Shown here one piece after another: positions 33,957 to 41,780 of a stretch of DNA of 64,000 bases (the first letter of the stretch is position 1; each line of letters starts with the position of its first letter). A model generated the notes under the pieces. It was given only the letters and a program-made list of their open reading frames with translations. It ran no database searches and was not told the DNA's origin. Source of the stretch: Candidatus Mycobacterium wuenschmannii (GTDB lineage Bacteria; Actinomycetota; Actinomycetes; Mycobacteriales; Mycobacteriaceae); the NCBI RefSeq assembly GCF_030252325.1, contig NZ_CP126981.1:4402001-4466000 (forward strand), read 5' to 3'. Both the position numbers and the translations under genes were made by a program.

Positions 33957-35194
33957 AGCGTGCCTGCTTTCTTGGCGTCGGCGGCATGGGCCTCGGGTGC
34001 GTGGGCGACCTTGCCGTTGCCGATCGGAGCGCCGGCGAGACCCGGCTGGCCGTTCTCGTCGAGGCCGGCGGTCAGGTCGCCCTTCCACTCGGCGTTGACG
34101 TTCGTGTGGTCGACCTTGGTCTTGCGGGACTGCAGGTAGATCGCGCCGGCGGCAGCGACCAGCAACAGGAAGCCGATGATCGCGCCGGGGTAGCCGCCGA
34201 TCCCGTGCACCACGTAGTACGTGATCGCGCCGACCAGGCCGGCGGACGGCAGGGTGATCAGCCAGGCGGCGGCCATCCGGCCGGCGACGCCCCAGCGGAC
34301 CTCGGCGCCGGGCTTGCCGACCCCACTGCCGAGCACCGAGCCGGTGACGACCTGCGTGGTCGACAGCGCGTAACCGAAGTGGGCGGACAGCAAAATGATG
34401 ACCGCAGAAGAGGATTCGGCCGCCATGCCCTGCGGCGACTTGATCTCGACGATGCCCTTGCCCATCGTGCGGATGATCCGCCAGCCGCCGGTGTAGGTGC
34501 CCAGGGCCATCGCGCAGGCGCACGCCAGGATCACCCAGAACGGCGGCAGGTGCTCGGTCCGGCTGACCGCGCCGTAGGAGATCAGCGCCAGGAAGATCAC
34601 GCCCATCGTCTTCTGCGCGTCGTTGGTGCCGTGCGCCAGTGAGACCAGTGAGGCCGAGAAGATCTGGCCGCGGCGGAACGCGGCTTCGCTGCGCTCTTCG
34701 GGGACGCGGCGGTTGAAGAAGTACACCAGCCAGGTGCCGACCGCGCCGACGACGCCGGCCAGCACTACCGAGACCAGTGCGGGGATCAGCACCAGCGACA
34801 CCACGCCGGTCCAGATCACGCCGTGTCCGCCGACCGCCGCGATCATCGCGCCGATAATGCCGCCGACCAGCGCGTGCGACGAACTCGACGGGATGCCGAG
34901 CAGCCACGTCAGCAGGTTCCAGACGATTCCGCCGACCAGCCCGGCGAAGATCAGGTCGGGCTTCACCAGGTGAGCGTCGACGAGGTTCTTCGCGATGGTT
35001 CCCGCCACGGCCGTCGACAGGAACGCTCCCAGGAGGTTCAGCACTGCCGACAGCGTCACCGCCGTCTTCGGCTTGAGTGCCCCGCTCGCGATGGACGTCG
35101 CCATGGCGTTGGCGGTGTCGTGGAAGCCGTTCGTGAAATCGAATGCGAGCGCGGTGATCACGACGATGATCAGAAGGAACAGCTGAAGATTCAC
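33953..35194 (-). CDS. pitA: Low-affinity inorganic phosphate transporter PitA
   Basis: 413 residues, PiT family. The two inverted signature repeats are FDFTNGFHDTANAMATSI near the N-terminus and SLAHGTNDAQKTMGVI in the middle, both binding phosphate and cation. About ten membrane helices are present. A hydrophilic tail (about 360-413) is rich in Asn/Gly/Ala. It imports metal-phosphate with protons. The upstream gap to the glyoxalase gene is 108 bases and would hold its promoter. Confidence 0.94.
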   Translation of the reverse strand: MNLQLFLLIIVVITALAFDFTNGFHDTANAMATSIASGALKPKTAVTLSAVLNLLGAFLSTAVAGTIAKNLVDAHLVKPDLIFAGLVGGIVWNLLTWLLGIPSSSSHALVGGIIGAMIAAVGGHGVIWTGVVSLVLIPALVSVVLAGVVGAVGTWLVYFFNRRVPEERSEAAFRRGQIFSASLVSLAHGTNDAQKTMGVIFLALISYGAVSRTEHLPPFWVILACACAMALGTYTGGWRIIRTMGKGIVEIKSPQGMAAESSSAVIILLSAHFGYALSTTQVVTGSVLGSGVGKPGAEVRWGVAGRMAAAWLITLPSAGLVGAITYYVVHGIGGYPGAIIGFLLLVAAAGAIYLQSRKTKVDHTNVNAEWKGDLTAGLDENGQPGLAGAPIGNGKVAHAPEAHAADAKKAGTL

Positions 35195-35302
35195 GGGCCT
35201 AATTCTGTAGGTAGCGGGGTCCGGTTGTCGAAAGAACGACGGCGTAAACGCAAGGTATATCGCGTTAGTCGTCAGATGTTCGTCTCGGGTTAACCTGCCA
35301 GC

Positions 35303-35695
35303 TCATGACGTTAACCGCGAGTCGCGGCGCAGCGGATGCTCGGGCGGAATCTGGACGAAAATGAGCAGCACGCCGTCGGGATCGACCACGTGCATTTCGT
35401 GCAGTCCCCACGGTTCCTGACGGGCCTCGCGGGCGATTGTGACGCCGCGGCCTTCCAGCTCCGACTGGGTGGCGGCCACGTCGCGCACCTGCAACCACAG
35501 CGCGCCCGGGAAGGACGTGGCCGAGCCCTCTTCGGCGCCGTGGTTGGCCAACTCGATCAGTGACTGGCCGGCGAAGAACACCGTGCCGGCGCCGTAGTCG
35601 CGGAAGATCGCCAGGCCGATCTGGTCCCGGTAGAAGGTGAGCGATCGCTGGTAGTCCGCCGGGCGGAACAGCATCCGGCTGGCGAGGATCTCCAT
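35303..35695 (-). CDS. VOC/glyoxalase-family protein (Rv0546c-like)
   Basis: 130 residues. It has two beta-alpha-beta-beta-beta halves: RMLFRPADYQRSLTFYRDQIGL and LWLQVRDVAATQSELEGRGV, ending in HEMHVVDPDGVLLIFVQ. Candidate metal ligands are His and Glu in the second half. The ATG overlaps the stop of the upstream dehydrogenase gene (ATGA). The substrate is unknown. Confidence 0.85.
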   Translation of the reverse strand: MEILASRMLFRPADYQRSLTFYRDQIGLAIFRDYGAGTVFFAGQSLIELANHGAEEGSATSFPGALWLQVRDVAATQSELEGRGVTIAREARQEPWGLHEMHVVDPDGVLLIFVQIPPEHPLRRDSRLTS

Positions 35696-36612
35696 CAGCG
35701 CGCCCGGTTGGGCTGGAGCCGCTGCCGCCTGATGGCCGTGGTGGCGATCCCCGGCAGCACGGTGTCGATGGCTTGCGCGGCGATCGCCATCCGCGGCGCG
35801 ATCCGGACCGGGCGGGTACGGGCCGCCTCGATCATCCAGCCCGCGGCCTCCTCGGAGGTCAGCGCCGGCAGGCCCTGGTACTCCTTGGTCGGCGCGATCA
35901 TGGGGGTGGCCACCAGCGGGTAGTACAGCGTGGTCGAGTGCACACCCTTTGTCGCCCACTCGGTTTCGATCACCCGGCTCACCGCCGACAGCGCGGCCTT
36001 CGAGGCGTTGTAGACGGCGAACAGCGGCGACGGTTCGCTGAAAACACCCCAGGTCGCGACGTTGATGATGTGTCCGTCGCCGCGCTCGAACATGCCGGGT
36101 GCGATGCCGCGAATGAGCCGCAGCGGGGAGGTGTAGTTGAGCAGCATGGTCCGGTCGACGTCGTGCCAGCGTTCCAGCGACTCGGCCAGCGGCCGGCGGA
36201 TCGAGCGCCCGGCGTTGTTGATCAGGATGTCCACGCCGCCCAGGCGCTTCTCGACGTCGGCCACCAGCGCGTCGACCGCGTCCAGGTCGGACAGGTCGCA
36301 TGGGATCGAGATTGCGTTGCCGCCGGCCGCGGTGATCCGGCCGACCAGCTCGTCCAGCAGATCCTGCCGACGGGCGACCGCGACCACGGTGGCGCCGCGG
36401 CGGGCGAACTGCTCGGCGGCGCACTCACCGATCCCCGACGAGGCCCCGGTCAGCACGACGCGCTTGCCGGCCAGGTCGATCTTGCCCGGCTTGGGCAGCA
36501 GGCGGGGAACCAGCGGCGGACGCATCGAGTTCAGCGTGATCTGCTCGGCCAGGGCTCGGATCGGGTTCCAACTCACAGGGCGGAAGTCTAGGCCGCGGGG
36601 CTGGGCGCTCAC
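35695..36612 (-). CDS. Short-chain dehydrogenase/reductase (Rv0547c-like)
   Basis: 305 residues. A short N-terminal extension (1-45) precedes a classical SDR: TGASSGIG binds NAD(P), NNAG follows, and the catalytic Tyr-Lys pair is VYNASKAALS. It is probably membrane-peripheral given the amphipathic start (LVPRLLPKPGKI). It is translationally coupled to the VOC gene. It lies downstream of menB in the same direction across 138 bases that contain a hairpin. Confidence 0.87.
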   Translation of the reverse strand: MSAQPRGLDFRPVSWNPIRALAEQITLNSMRPPLVPRLLPKPGKIDLAGKRVVLTGASSGIGECAAEQFARRGATVVAVARRQDLLDELVGRITAAGGNAISIPCDLSDLDAVDALVADVEKRLGGVDILINNAGRSIRRPLAESLERWHDVDRTMLLNYTSPLRLIRGIAPGMFERGDGHIINVATWGVFSEPSPLFAVYNASKAALSAVSRVIETEWATKGVHSTTLYYPLVATPMIAPTKEYQGLPALTSEEAAGWMIEAARTRPVRIAPRMAIAAQAIDTVLPGIATTAIRRQRLQPNRAR

Positions 36613-36656
36613 TTACAGCTGCCTCTATCTATCTCCGCAGGAAGGCGATAGCCCAT

Positions 36657-36716
36657 CTGCCCGCCTCTGAGCGAATTTCTGTGCGGTTGTCGGGAATTTC
36701 GCTCGAAGCCGGGCAG
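36657..36716. repeat. 23-base imperfect inverted repeat after menB
   Basis: Arms 36657-36679 and 36694-36716 match at 19 of 23 positions around a 14-base loop. It follows the menB stop and may act as a terminator on the minus strand. A similar half, TTCGCTCGGAGGCGGGCA, recurs at 46071-46088. Confidence 0.65.
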
Positions 36717-36750
36717 CTCGGTTAGTGGGTTTGCCTGGTTACCGGTGTGA

Positions 36751-37653
36751 CTAGAAGTAGCGCGGGAACGGCGTCCAGTCCGGCGGCCGCTTCTCCAAGA
36801 ACGCGTCGCGGCCCTCGACCGCCTCGTCGGTCATGTACGCCAACCGGGTCGCCTCGCCGGCGAACAGCTGTTGGCCGACCAGCCCGTCGTCGAGCAGGTT
36901 GAACGCGTACTTCAGCATCCGTTGCGCCTGCGGCGATTTCGCGTTGATCTCGGCAGCCCACTGGATGGCCTCGGTCTCCAGCTCGGCGTGGTCGACGACG
37001 GCGTTGACCGCGCCCATCTGATGCATCTGCTCGGCGGTGTACGGCCGACCCAGGAAGAAGATCTCGCGGGCGAACTTCTGGCCGACCTGGCGGGCCAGGT
37101 ACGCGCTGCCGTAGCCGCCGTCGAAGCTGCCGACGTCGGCGTCGGTCTGCTTGAAGCGGGCGTGCTCGCGGCTGGCCAGGGTGAGGTCGCAGACCACGTG
37201 CAGGCTGTGTCCGCCGCCCGCGGCCCAGCCGTTGACCAGGCAGATCACCACCTTGGGCATGAACCGGATCAGCCGCTGCACCTCGAGGATGTGCAGCCGG
37301 CCGGCGCGCGCGGCGTCCACGGTGTCGGCCGTCTCGCCCTCGGCGTACTGGTAGCCGCTGCGCCCGCGGATGCGCTGATCGCCGCCGGAGCAGAACGCCC
37401 AGCCGCCGTCCTTGGGTGACGGGCCGTTGCCGGTCAGCAGCACCACGCCGACGTCGGGCGACATCCGGGCGTGATCGAGCACGCGGTACAGCTCATCGAC
37501 GGTGTGCGGCCGGAATGCGTTGCGCACTTCGGGCCGGTCGAAGGCCACCCGGACCGTCGCGTCGGACACGTGCCGGTGGTAGGTGATGTCGGTCAGCTCG
37601 GCGAACCCGTCGACCGGCTTCCACTGGTCGGCGTGAAAAGGATTGTCAGACAA
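36751..37653 (-). CDS. menB: 1,4-dihydroxy-2-naphthoyl-CoA synthase
   Basis: 300 residues, crotonase fold. It cyclises O-succinylbenzoyl-CoA. The oxyanion-hole segment is CSGGDQRIRG, VNGWAAGGGHSLHVVCDLTLAS follows, and DADVGSFDGGYGSAYLAR holds the catalytic Asp and Tyr typical of MenB. KRPPDWTPFPRYF is the conserved C-terminal tail that reaches the active site of another subunit. It lies two bases after the F420-type gene. Confidence 0.97.
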   Translation of the reverse strand: MSDNPFHADQWKPVDGFAELTDITYHRHVSDATVRVAFDRPEVRNAFRPHTVDELYRVLDHARMSPDVGVVLLTGNGPSPKDGGWAFCSGGDQRIRGRSGYQYAEGETADTVDAARAGRLHILEVQRLIRFMPKVVICLVNGWAAGGGHSLHVVCDLTLASREHARFKQTDADVGSFDGGYGSAYLARQVGQKFAREIFFLGRPYTAEQMHQMGAVNAVVDHAELETEAIQWAAEINAKSPQAQRMLKYAFNLLDDGLVGQQLFAGEATRLAYMTDEAVEGRDAFLEKRPPDWTPFPRYF

Positions 37654-37655
37654 GG

Positions 37656-38108
37656 TTATTGGATTCCATCCAGTCGAAAGACCGCGCAGCGGCCGGCCAG
37701 TGCCTCGAATTCTTCCGGCCGCCCGTCAACGACCAGGCCGGCACGCTTCATGAAACCGACACCGGTGGGCACCTCTTCGGGGAACACCCGCAGCAGCGGG
37801 CGGGCTTCGTCAGCGGACAACTCGACCATTCTGACCCGTCGCACGCTGCGGCCGCGGGCCACCGTCACCTCACCGGCGGCGCGGACGTTGGCCACCCAGT
37901 CGGCGCCGGGGAAACCGGCGACCACGTATTCCCGGCCACCGACCGTCATCGGCGTAACCGGTGTCGACCGTTCGCGCCCCGACTTGCGGCCGGCGACCGT
38001 CAACACCACCGGGCTCTCGCCGCCGAAACTCATACCCAGCCGCGACATTCGGACGAATACCTTGTTGGCCGGCTTGAGCCACCACGGCGGCCGCACCGAT
38101 TTGCCCAT
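37656..38108 (-). CDS. Deazaflavin (F420)-dependent oxidoreductase-family protein
   Basis: 150 residues, Ddn/FDOR split barrel. The F420 motifs are LTVAGRKSGRERSTPVTP and YVVAGFPGADWVANVRA. The N-terminus (WWLKPANKVFVRM) is amphipathic. The stop is two bases before menB, so it belongs to the menB transcript. In M. tuberculosis this place is held by a vapBC pair, so this is a local difference. Substrate unknown, perhaps a quinone given the neighbours; inferred. Confidence 0.83.
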   Translation of the reverse strand: MGKSVRPPWWLKPANKVFVRMSRLGMSFGGESPVVLTVAGRKSGRERSTPVTPMTVGGREYVVAGFPGADWVANVRAAGEVTVARGRSVRRVRMVELSADEARPLLRVFPEEVPTGVGFMKRAGLVVDGRPEEFEALAGRCAVFRLDGIQ

Positions 38109-38124
38109 AGGCCGACCGTACTCG

Positions 38125-39033
38125 TCAGTCGTGGTCGGCGAACCCCTCCATGCCGTCCGGCATCGCGCTGGTCCCGGCGGCGGTGACGGCGTCGAGGCGC
38201 GCCTGCTGGTCCGCGTTCAGCATGATGTTGCCGACGGCGACGTTCTCCTCGAGGTGGTCGACCGACCGGGTTCCCGGAATCAGCAGCGTCGTCGGTGCGT
38301 GGGCCAGCAGCCACGCCAGGCCGACCTGCGACGGCGTCGCGCCCAGTTCGCCGGCGATCTCGATGACGACGGGGTTGTCGGAGGCCTTCGGGAATCCCGG
38401 GAACGCCGAGCCCAGCGGAAAGTACGGCACCCACGCAATGTTCTCGGCGGTGCAGACGTCGAGCATCGCCTCCTGAGACCGATCCAGCAGGCTGTAGGAG
38501 TTCTGCACGCACGCGATGCCGGCGGGCAGGGCGCGCTGCAAGACCTCCAGCGGCACACTGCTGACGCCGATCGCGCCGATCTTGCCCTCGTCGCGCAGCG
38601 CGATCATCTCGGCCAGTTGGTCGTCGAGGTCGACGATCTGATCGCCCTCGGCCCGCAGTCCGGGCCCGAGGTCGAGGCGCCGCAGGTTGACCACCGCAAT
38701 CTGGTCGAGGCCCAGTTGGCTCAGGTCGTCTTCGACTGCGGCGCGCAGGTCGGCGGGCCGCTGCGCCGGGCCGAGCGGAATCGGGCTCTCGCCGGTGAAG
38801 CGCGCGCCCACCTTGCTGACGATCACCAGGTCGTCGGGGTAGGGCTGCAGCGCCGCGCGGATCCGGCGGTTCACCTCGCCCGGCCCGTAGAACGACGCGG
38901 TGTCAATGTGGTTGACGCCCAACTCAATTGCGCGACGCAGCACGGCGACCGCGTCGTCGAGCGACGTCTCGGCCAGTTGCATGGCGCCGTAACCGACGCG
39001 GGCGACGGGGTGGGTGCCGATCTTGCTCGTCAT
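38125..39033 (-). CDS. Aldo/keto reductase
   Basis: 302 residues. It shows the TIM-barrel features: GYGAMQLAE, GVNHIDTASFYGPGEVNRRI (catalytic Asp and Tyr), KVGARF for Lys, and VVNLRRLDLG where the usual His of the tetrad is replaced by Arg. The C-terminal NADPH motif is LIPGTRSVDHLEENV. It is divergent from a TetR gene with two matching palindromes between them, so it is most likely the target of that repressor. Confidence 0.88.
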   Translation of the reverse strand: MTSKIGTHPVARVGYGAMQLAETSLDDAVAVLRRAIELGVNHIDTASFYGPGEVNRRIRAALQPYPDDLVIVSKVGARFTGESPIPLGPAQRPADLRAAVEDDLSQLGLDQIAVVNLRRLDLGPGLRAEGDQIVDLDDQLAEMIALRDEGKIGAIGVSSVPLEVLQRALPAGIACVQNSYSLLDRSQEAMLDVCTAENIAWVPYFPLGSAFPGFPKASDNPVVIEIAGELGATPSQVGLAWLLAHAPTTLLIPGTRSVDHLEENVAVGNIMLNADQQARLDAVTAAGTSAMPDGMEGFADHD

Positions 39034-39064
39034 GGTGCTCCCATCGTGAGACACTGGGTCAAAT

Positions 39065-39080
39065 ACGGAGGTTCCTCCGT
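39065..39080. promoter_or_regulatory. TetR operator 1, ACGGAGG-TT-CCTCCGT palindrome
   Basis: Perfect 7-base arms around a TT centre. It lies 32 bases upstream of the aldo/keto reductase start and 37 upstream of the TetR start. Same core (GGAGGTxCCTCC) as the second site 35 bases away centre to centre. Confidence 0.8.
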
Positions 39081-39100
39081 TTGCCCGACTGTAGCAGAAC

Positions 39101-39114
39101 CGGAGGTACCTCCG
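39101..39114. promoter_or_regulatory. TetR operator 2, CGGAGGTACCTCCG palindrome
   Basis: A 14-base perfect palindrome ending two bases before the TTG start of the TetR gene, so binding would block that gene directly. It shares the GGAGGTxCCTCC core with the first site. Confidence 0.8.
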
Positions 39115-39116
39115 CT

Positions 39117-39659
39117 TTGGCACGTTCCGACGCGCTCCGCAATCGGGAGAGGCTGCTCGACGTGGCGACCGCGGCCTTCGCCGCCGCCGACGGAAATCCC
39201 GTCTCGCTGGAATCGATCGCCCGCGAGGCCGGGGTCGGCATCGGCACGCTCTACCGCCATTTCCCCAACCGCGAAGCGTTGGTCGAGGCGGTCTACCGGG
39301 CCGAACTCGCCGAGGTCGCCGAGACCGCCGCGGCGCTGCTCGAACGGCATCCGCCCATGACGGCGCTACGCCGCTGGATGGATCGGTACGCGAGCTTCGT
39401 CGCCGCCAAGCGGGGGATGGCCGAGTCACTGCAGGCGATGTTCGCCTCGGGTGCCATGCAGGCCAACGACACTCGGGCCAGCATCCGCGGCGCCGTCGAT
39501 CTGTTGTTGCGGGCCGGCGTCGACGACGGCAGCGCGCGGGCCGACGTCGATAGCGACGACGTGGTGTCCAGCCTGATCGGCATCTTCGTGGCCGGTAGCT
39601 CGCCCGCGCAGCGCGGACGCATGCTCGATCTGCTGGCGGCCGGAATAGCCACGCGCTGA
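39117..39659 (+). CDS. TetR-family repressor
   Basis: 180 residues from TTG 39117 (MARSDALRNRERLLDVA); the operator just upstream excludes an earlier start. The HTH SLESIAREAGVGIGTLYRHFPNREALV covers about 29-55. The C-terminal ligand domain contains MAESLQAMFASGAMQAN. It probably represses both itself and the divergent aldo/keto reductase. Ligand unknown. Confidence 0.92.
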   Translation: MARSDALRNRERLLDVATAAFAAADGNPVSLESIAREAGVGIGTLYRHFPNREALVEAVYRAELAEVAETAAALLERHPPMTALRRWMDRYASFVAAKRGMAESLQAMFASGAMQANDTRASIRGAVDLLLRAGVDDGSARADVDSDDVVSSLIGIFVAGSSPAQRGRMLDLLAAGIATR

Positions 39660-39677
39660 ACGCGCTTAGAGCTGAAC

Positions 39678-40097
39678 ATGAAACTCAACGACGCGGCGCG
39701 CGAATTCATCGGGGCCGGCAAGGACGCGACGCTGGTCACGATCAACGCGGACGGCAGCCCACAGGTCAGCCTGGTCTGGGTGGCGCTGCGTTCGACGCCC
39801 GACTGCGACGAACTGTGGACCGCGCATCGTTCGGAGCATCAGAAGATGCGCAACGTGTGGCGCGACCCCCGCGTCGCGGTGACGATCGTCGAGCCCGGTG
39901 ACATCGGCAAGACCCTGCGGCCCTACCTCACGATCCAGGGCACCGCTCACATCACCGAGGGCGGGGCGCCCGAACTGTTGACCGAGCTGTCGACGGCCCT
40001 GCTCGACCCAAAGGTGTTCCCGCCCAAGGACACTCCGCCGGGGTGGATCACCCACATCCGCATCGACAAGGTCGGCGGCATCGGTCCCTGGCAGTAA
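39678..40097 (+). CDS. PPOX-class / F420-dependent split-barrel protein
   Basis: 139 residues. It has the pyridoxamine-phosphate-oxidase-like split barrel: FIGAGKDATLVTINADGSPQVSLVWVAL, SEHQKMRNVWRDPRVAVTI and GTAHITEGG. Mycobacterial members of this class bind F420 or biliverdin/haem. It lies 18 bases after the TetR gene, so it may share its control. The substrate cannot be told. Confidence 0.83.
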   Translation: MKLNDAAREFIGAGKDATLVTINADGSPQVSLVWVALRSTPDCDELWTAHRSEHQKMRNVWRDPRVAVTIVEPGDIGKTLRPYLTIQGTAHITEGGAPELLTELSTALLDPKVFPPKDTPPGWITHIRIDKVGGIGPWQ

Positions 40098-40101
40098 CGG
40101 C

Positions 40102-41703
40102 TCAGCCGACCGCCCGGCCGGCGCCCTCCCAGAACCGCGCCCGGACGGCCTTCTTGTCCGGCTTGCCCAGCCCGGTCAACGGCAGCGCGTCGACGATTTC
40201 GATCCGCTTGGGTGACTGCACCGAACCCTTGCGCTCCTTGACCGCGGCCTGGATCTCGGCGGTCATCGCTTCGATCGCGGCGTCGTCGGTCGCAGCGTCG
40301 GAGCGCAGCACGACCACCGCGGTCACGGCCTCGCCCCATTTGTCGTCGGGCGTCCCGACCACGCACGCCTGCGCGATCGACGGATGTTCGGCGATGACGT
40401 CCTCGACCTCGCGCGGGAAGACGTTGAAGCCGCCGGTGACGATCATGTCCTTGACCCGGTCGACGATGAAGTAGAAGCCGTCCTCGTCCTCGCGGGCCAT
40501 GTCGCCGGTGTGCAGCCAGCCGTCCTTGAAGGTGTCGGCGGTGGCCTCCGGCAGCTGCCAATAGCCGCCTGCCAAAAGTGGCCCGCTGACGCAGATTTCG
40601 CCCGGCTCGCCCTGTGGCACGGGCGTGCCGTCCTCGCCCAGCAGCGCAACCCGGGCGAACAGCGTCGGACGCCCGCACGACGTCAGCCGCTTCTCGTCGT
40701 GGTCGCCCTTGGCCAGGTAAGTGATCGCCATCGGTGCCTCGGATTGCCCGTAGTACTGGGCGAAGATCGGCCCGAAGCGCCGGATCGCCTCGGCCAGCCG
40801 CACCGGGTTCATCGCCGAGGCGCCGTAGTACACCGTCTCCAGCGACGACAGGTCCCGGGTGTGCGAGTCGGGGTGGTCCATCAGTGCGTAGAGCATCGAC
40901 GGCACCAGCATCGTCGCCGTGATCTTCTGCTCTTCAATGGTTTTCAGCACCTCGGCGGGATCGAACTTGCTCAGCACCACCATCTCGCCGCCCTTGACCA
41001 CGGTCGGCGTGAAGAACGCCGCGCCCGCATGCGACAGCGGGGTGCACATCAGGAATCGCGGGCTCTCGGGCCACTCCCATTCGGAGAGCTGAATCTGGGT
41101 CATCGCGGCGATGTTGCCGGTGGTTCCCATCACGCCCTTGGGCTTGCCGGTGGTGCCGCCGGTGTAGGCCATGCCGCCGATGTGGTCGGGCGCCAACTCG
41201 GCAACCACCAGCGGCTTGGCCTCGTACTTGGCCGCCTCGGCGGACAGGTCCACGGCCACGCCGGCCAGCGCCTCGGGAACCGGGCCGATGGTCAGGATCT
41301 GCTTGAGCGAGTCGACCTTTTCCAGCAGCCCCAACGCGCGCTCGACGAACATCGGGTTGGGGTCGACGATCAGCGAGCTGGCGCCGCAGTCGGACAGCAC
41401 ATAGGCGTGGTCATCCAGCGAACCGAGCGGGTGCAACGCGGTACGGCGATAGCCCTGGGTCTGGCTGGCGCCGAGGATCATCAGCACCTCGGGCCGATTC
41501 AGCGACAGCAGGCCGACGGTGACGCCGGTGCCGGCGCCCAGCGCCTCGAACGCCTGGGTGTACTGGCTGACTCGCTCGGCCAGCTGGCCGCCGGTCAGCG
41601 TGGTGTCGCCCAGGAACAGCACCGGCCGATCCTTATGCCTCTTGAGTGCCCCTACGAGGAGGTGTCCGTTGTGGGTCGGATGGCGCAGCAGGTCGTCGCT
41701 CAT
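40102..41703 (-). CDS. fadD8: Fatty-acyl-CoA/AMP ligase FadD8
   Basis: 533 residues, ANL superfamily. The P-loop TGGTTGKPKG lies at 181-190, YGQSEAPMAITY is the A5 motif, YFIVDRVKDMIVTGGFNVFPREVE the A8 hinge, and the adenylating lysine is in TGLGKPDKKAVR. Position before the amidohydrolase and menC identifies it as the Rv0551c orthologue. A perfect KstR-type box lies 11 bases upstream of the start, linking it to sterol catabolism control. The substrate is unknown. Confidence 0.9.
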   Translation of the reverse strand: MSDDLLRHPTHNGHLLVGALKRHKDRPVLFLGDTTLTGGQLAERVSQYTQAFEALGAGTGVTVGLLSLNRPEVLMILGASQTQGYRRTALHPLGSLDDHAYVLSDCGASSLIVDPNPMFVERALGLLEKVDSLKQILTIGPVPEALAGVAVDLSAEAAKYEAKPLVVAELAPDHIGGMAYTGGTTGKPKGVMGTTGNIAAMTQIQLSEWEWPESPRFLMCTPLSHAGAAFFTPTVVKGGEMVVLSKFDPAEVLKTIEEQKITATMLVPSMLYALMDHPDSHTRDLSSLETVYYGASAMNPVRLAEAIRRFGPIFAQYYGQSEAPMAITYLAKGDHDEKRLTSCGRPTLFARVALLGEDGTPVPQGEPGEICVSGPLLAGGYWQLPEATADTFKDGWLHTGDMAREDEDGFYFIVDRVKDMIVTGGFNVFPREVEDVIAEHPSIAQACVVGTPDDKWGEAVTAVVVLRSDAATDDAAIEAMTAEIQAAVKERKGSVQSPKRIEIVDALPLTGLGKPDKKAVRARFWEGAGRAVG

Positions 41704-41713
41704 CGACTCAGAC

Positions 41714-41727
41714 TAGAACGTGTTCCA
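41714..41727. promoter_or_regulatory. KstR-type box TAGAACGTGTTCCA
   Basis: It matches the published KstR consensus TnnAACnnGTTnnA at every fixed position and is nearly palindromic. It lies between the divergent fadD8 and amidohydrolase genes, ten bases upstream of the fadD8 ATG. Confidence 0.65.
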
Positions 41728-41780
41728 ATTCGTGTCAGCCACCCCCTCGGAAAGCCTGACGATCACTAGTATTCGTGGGC

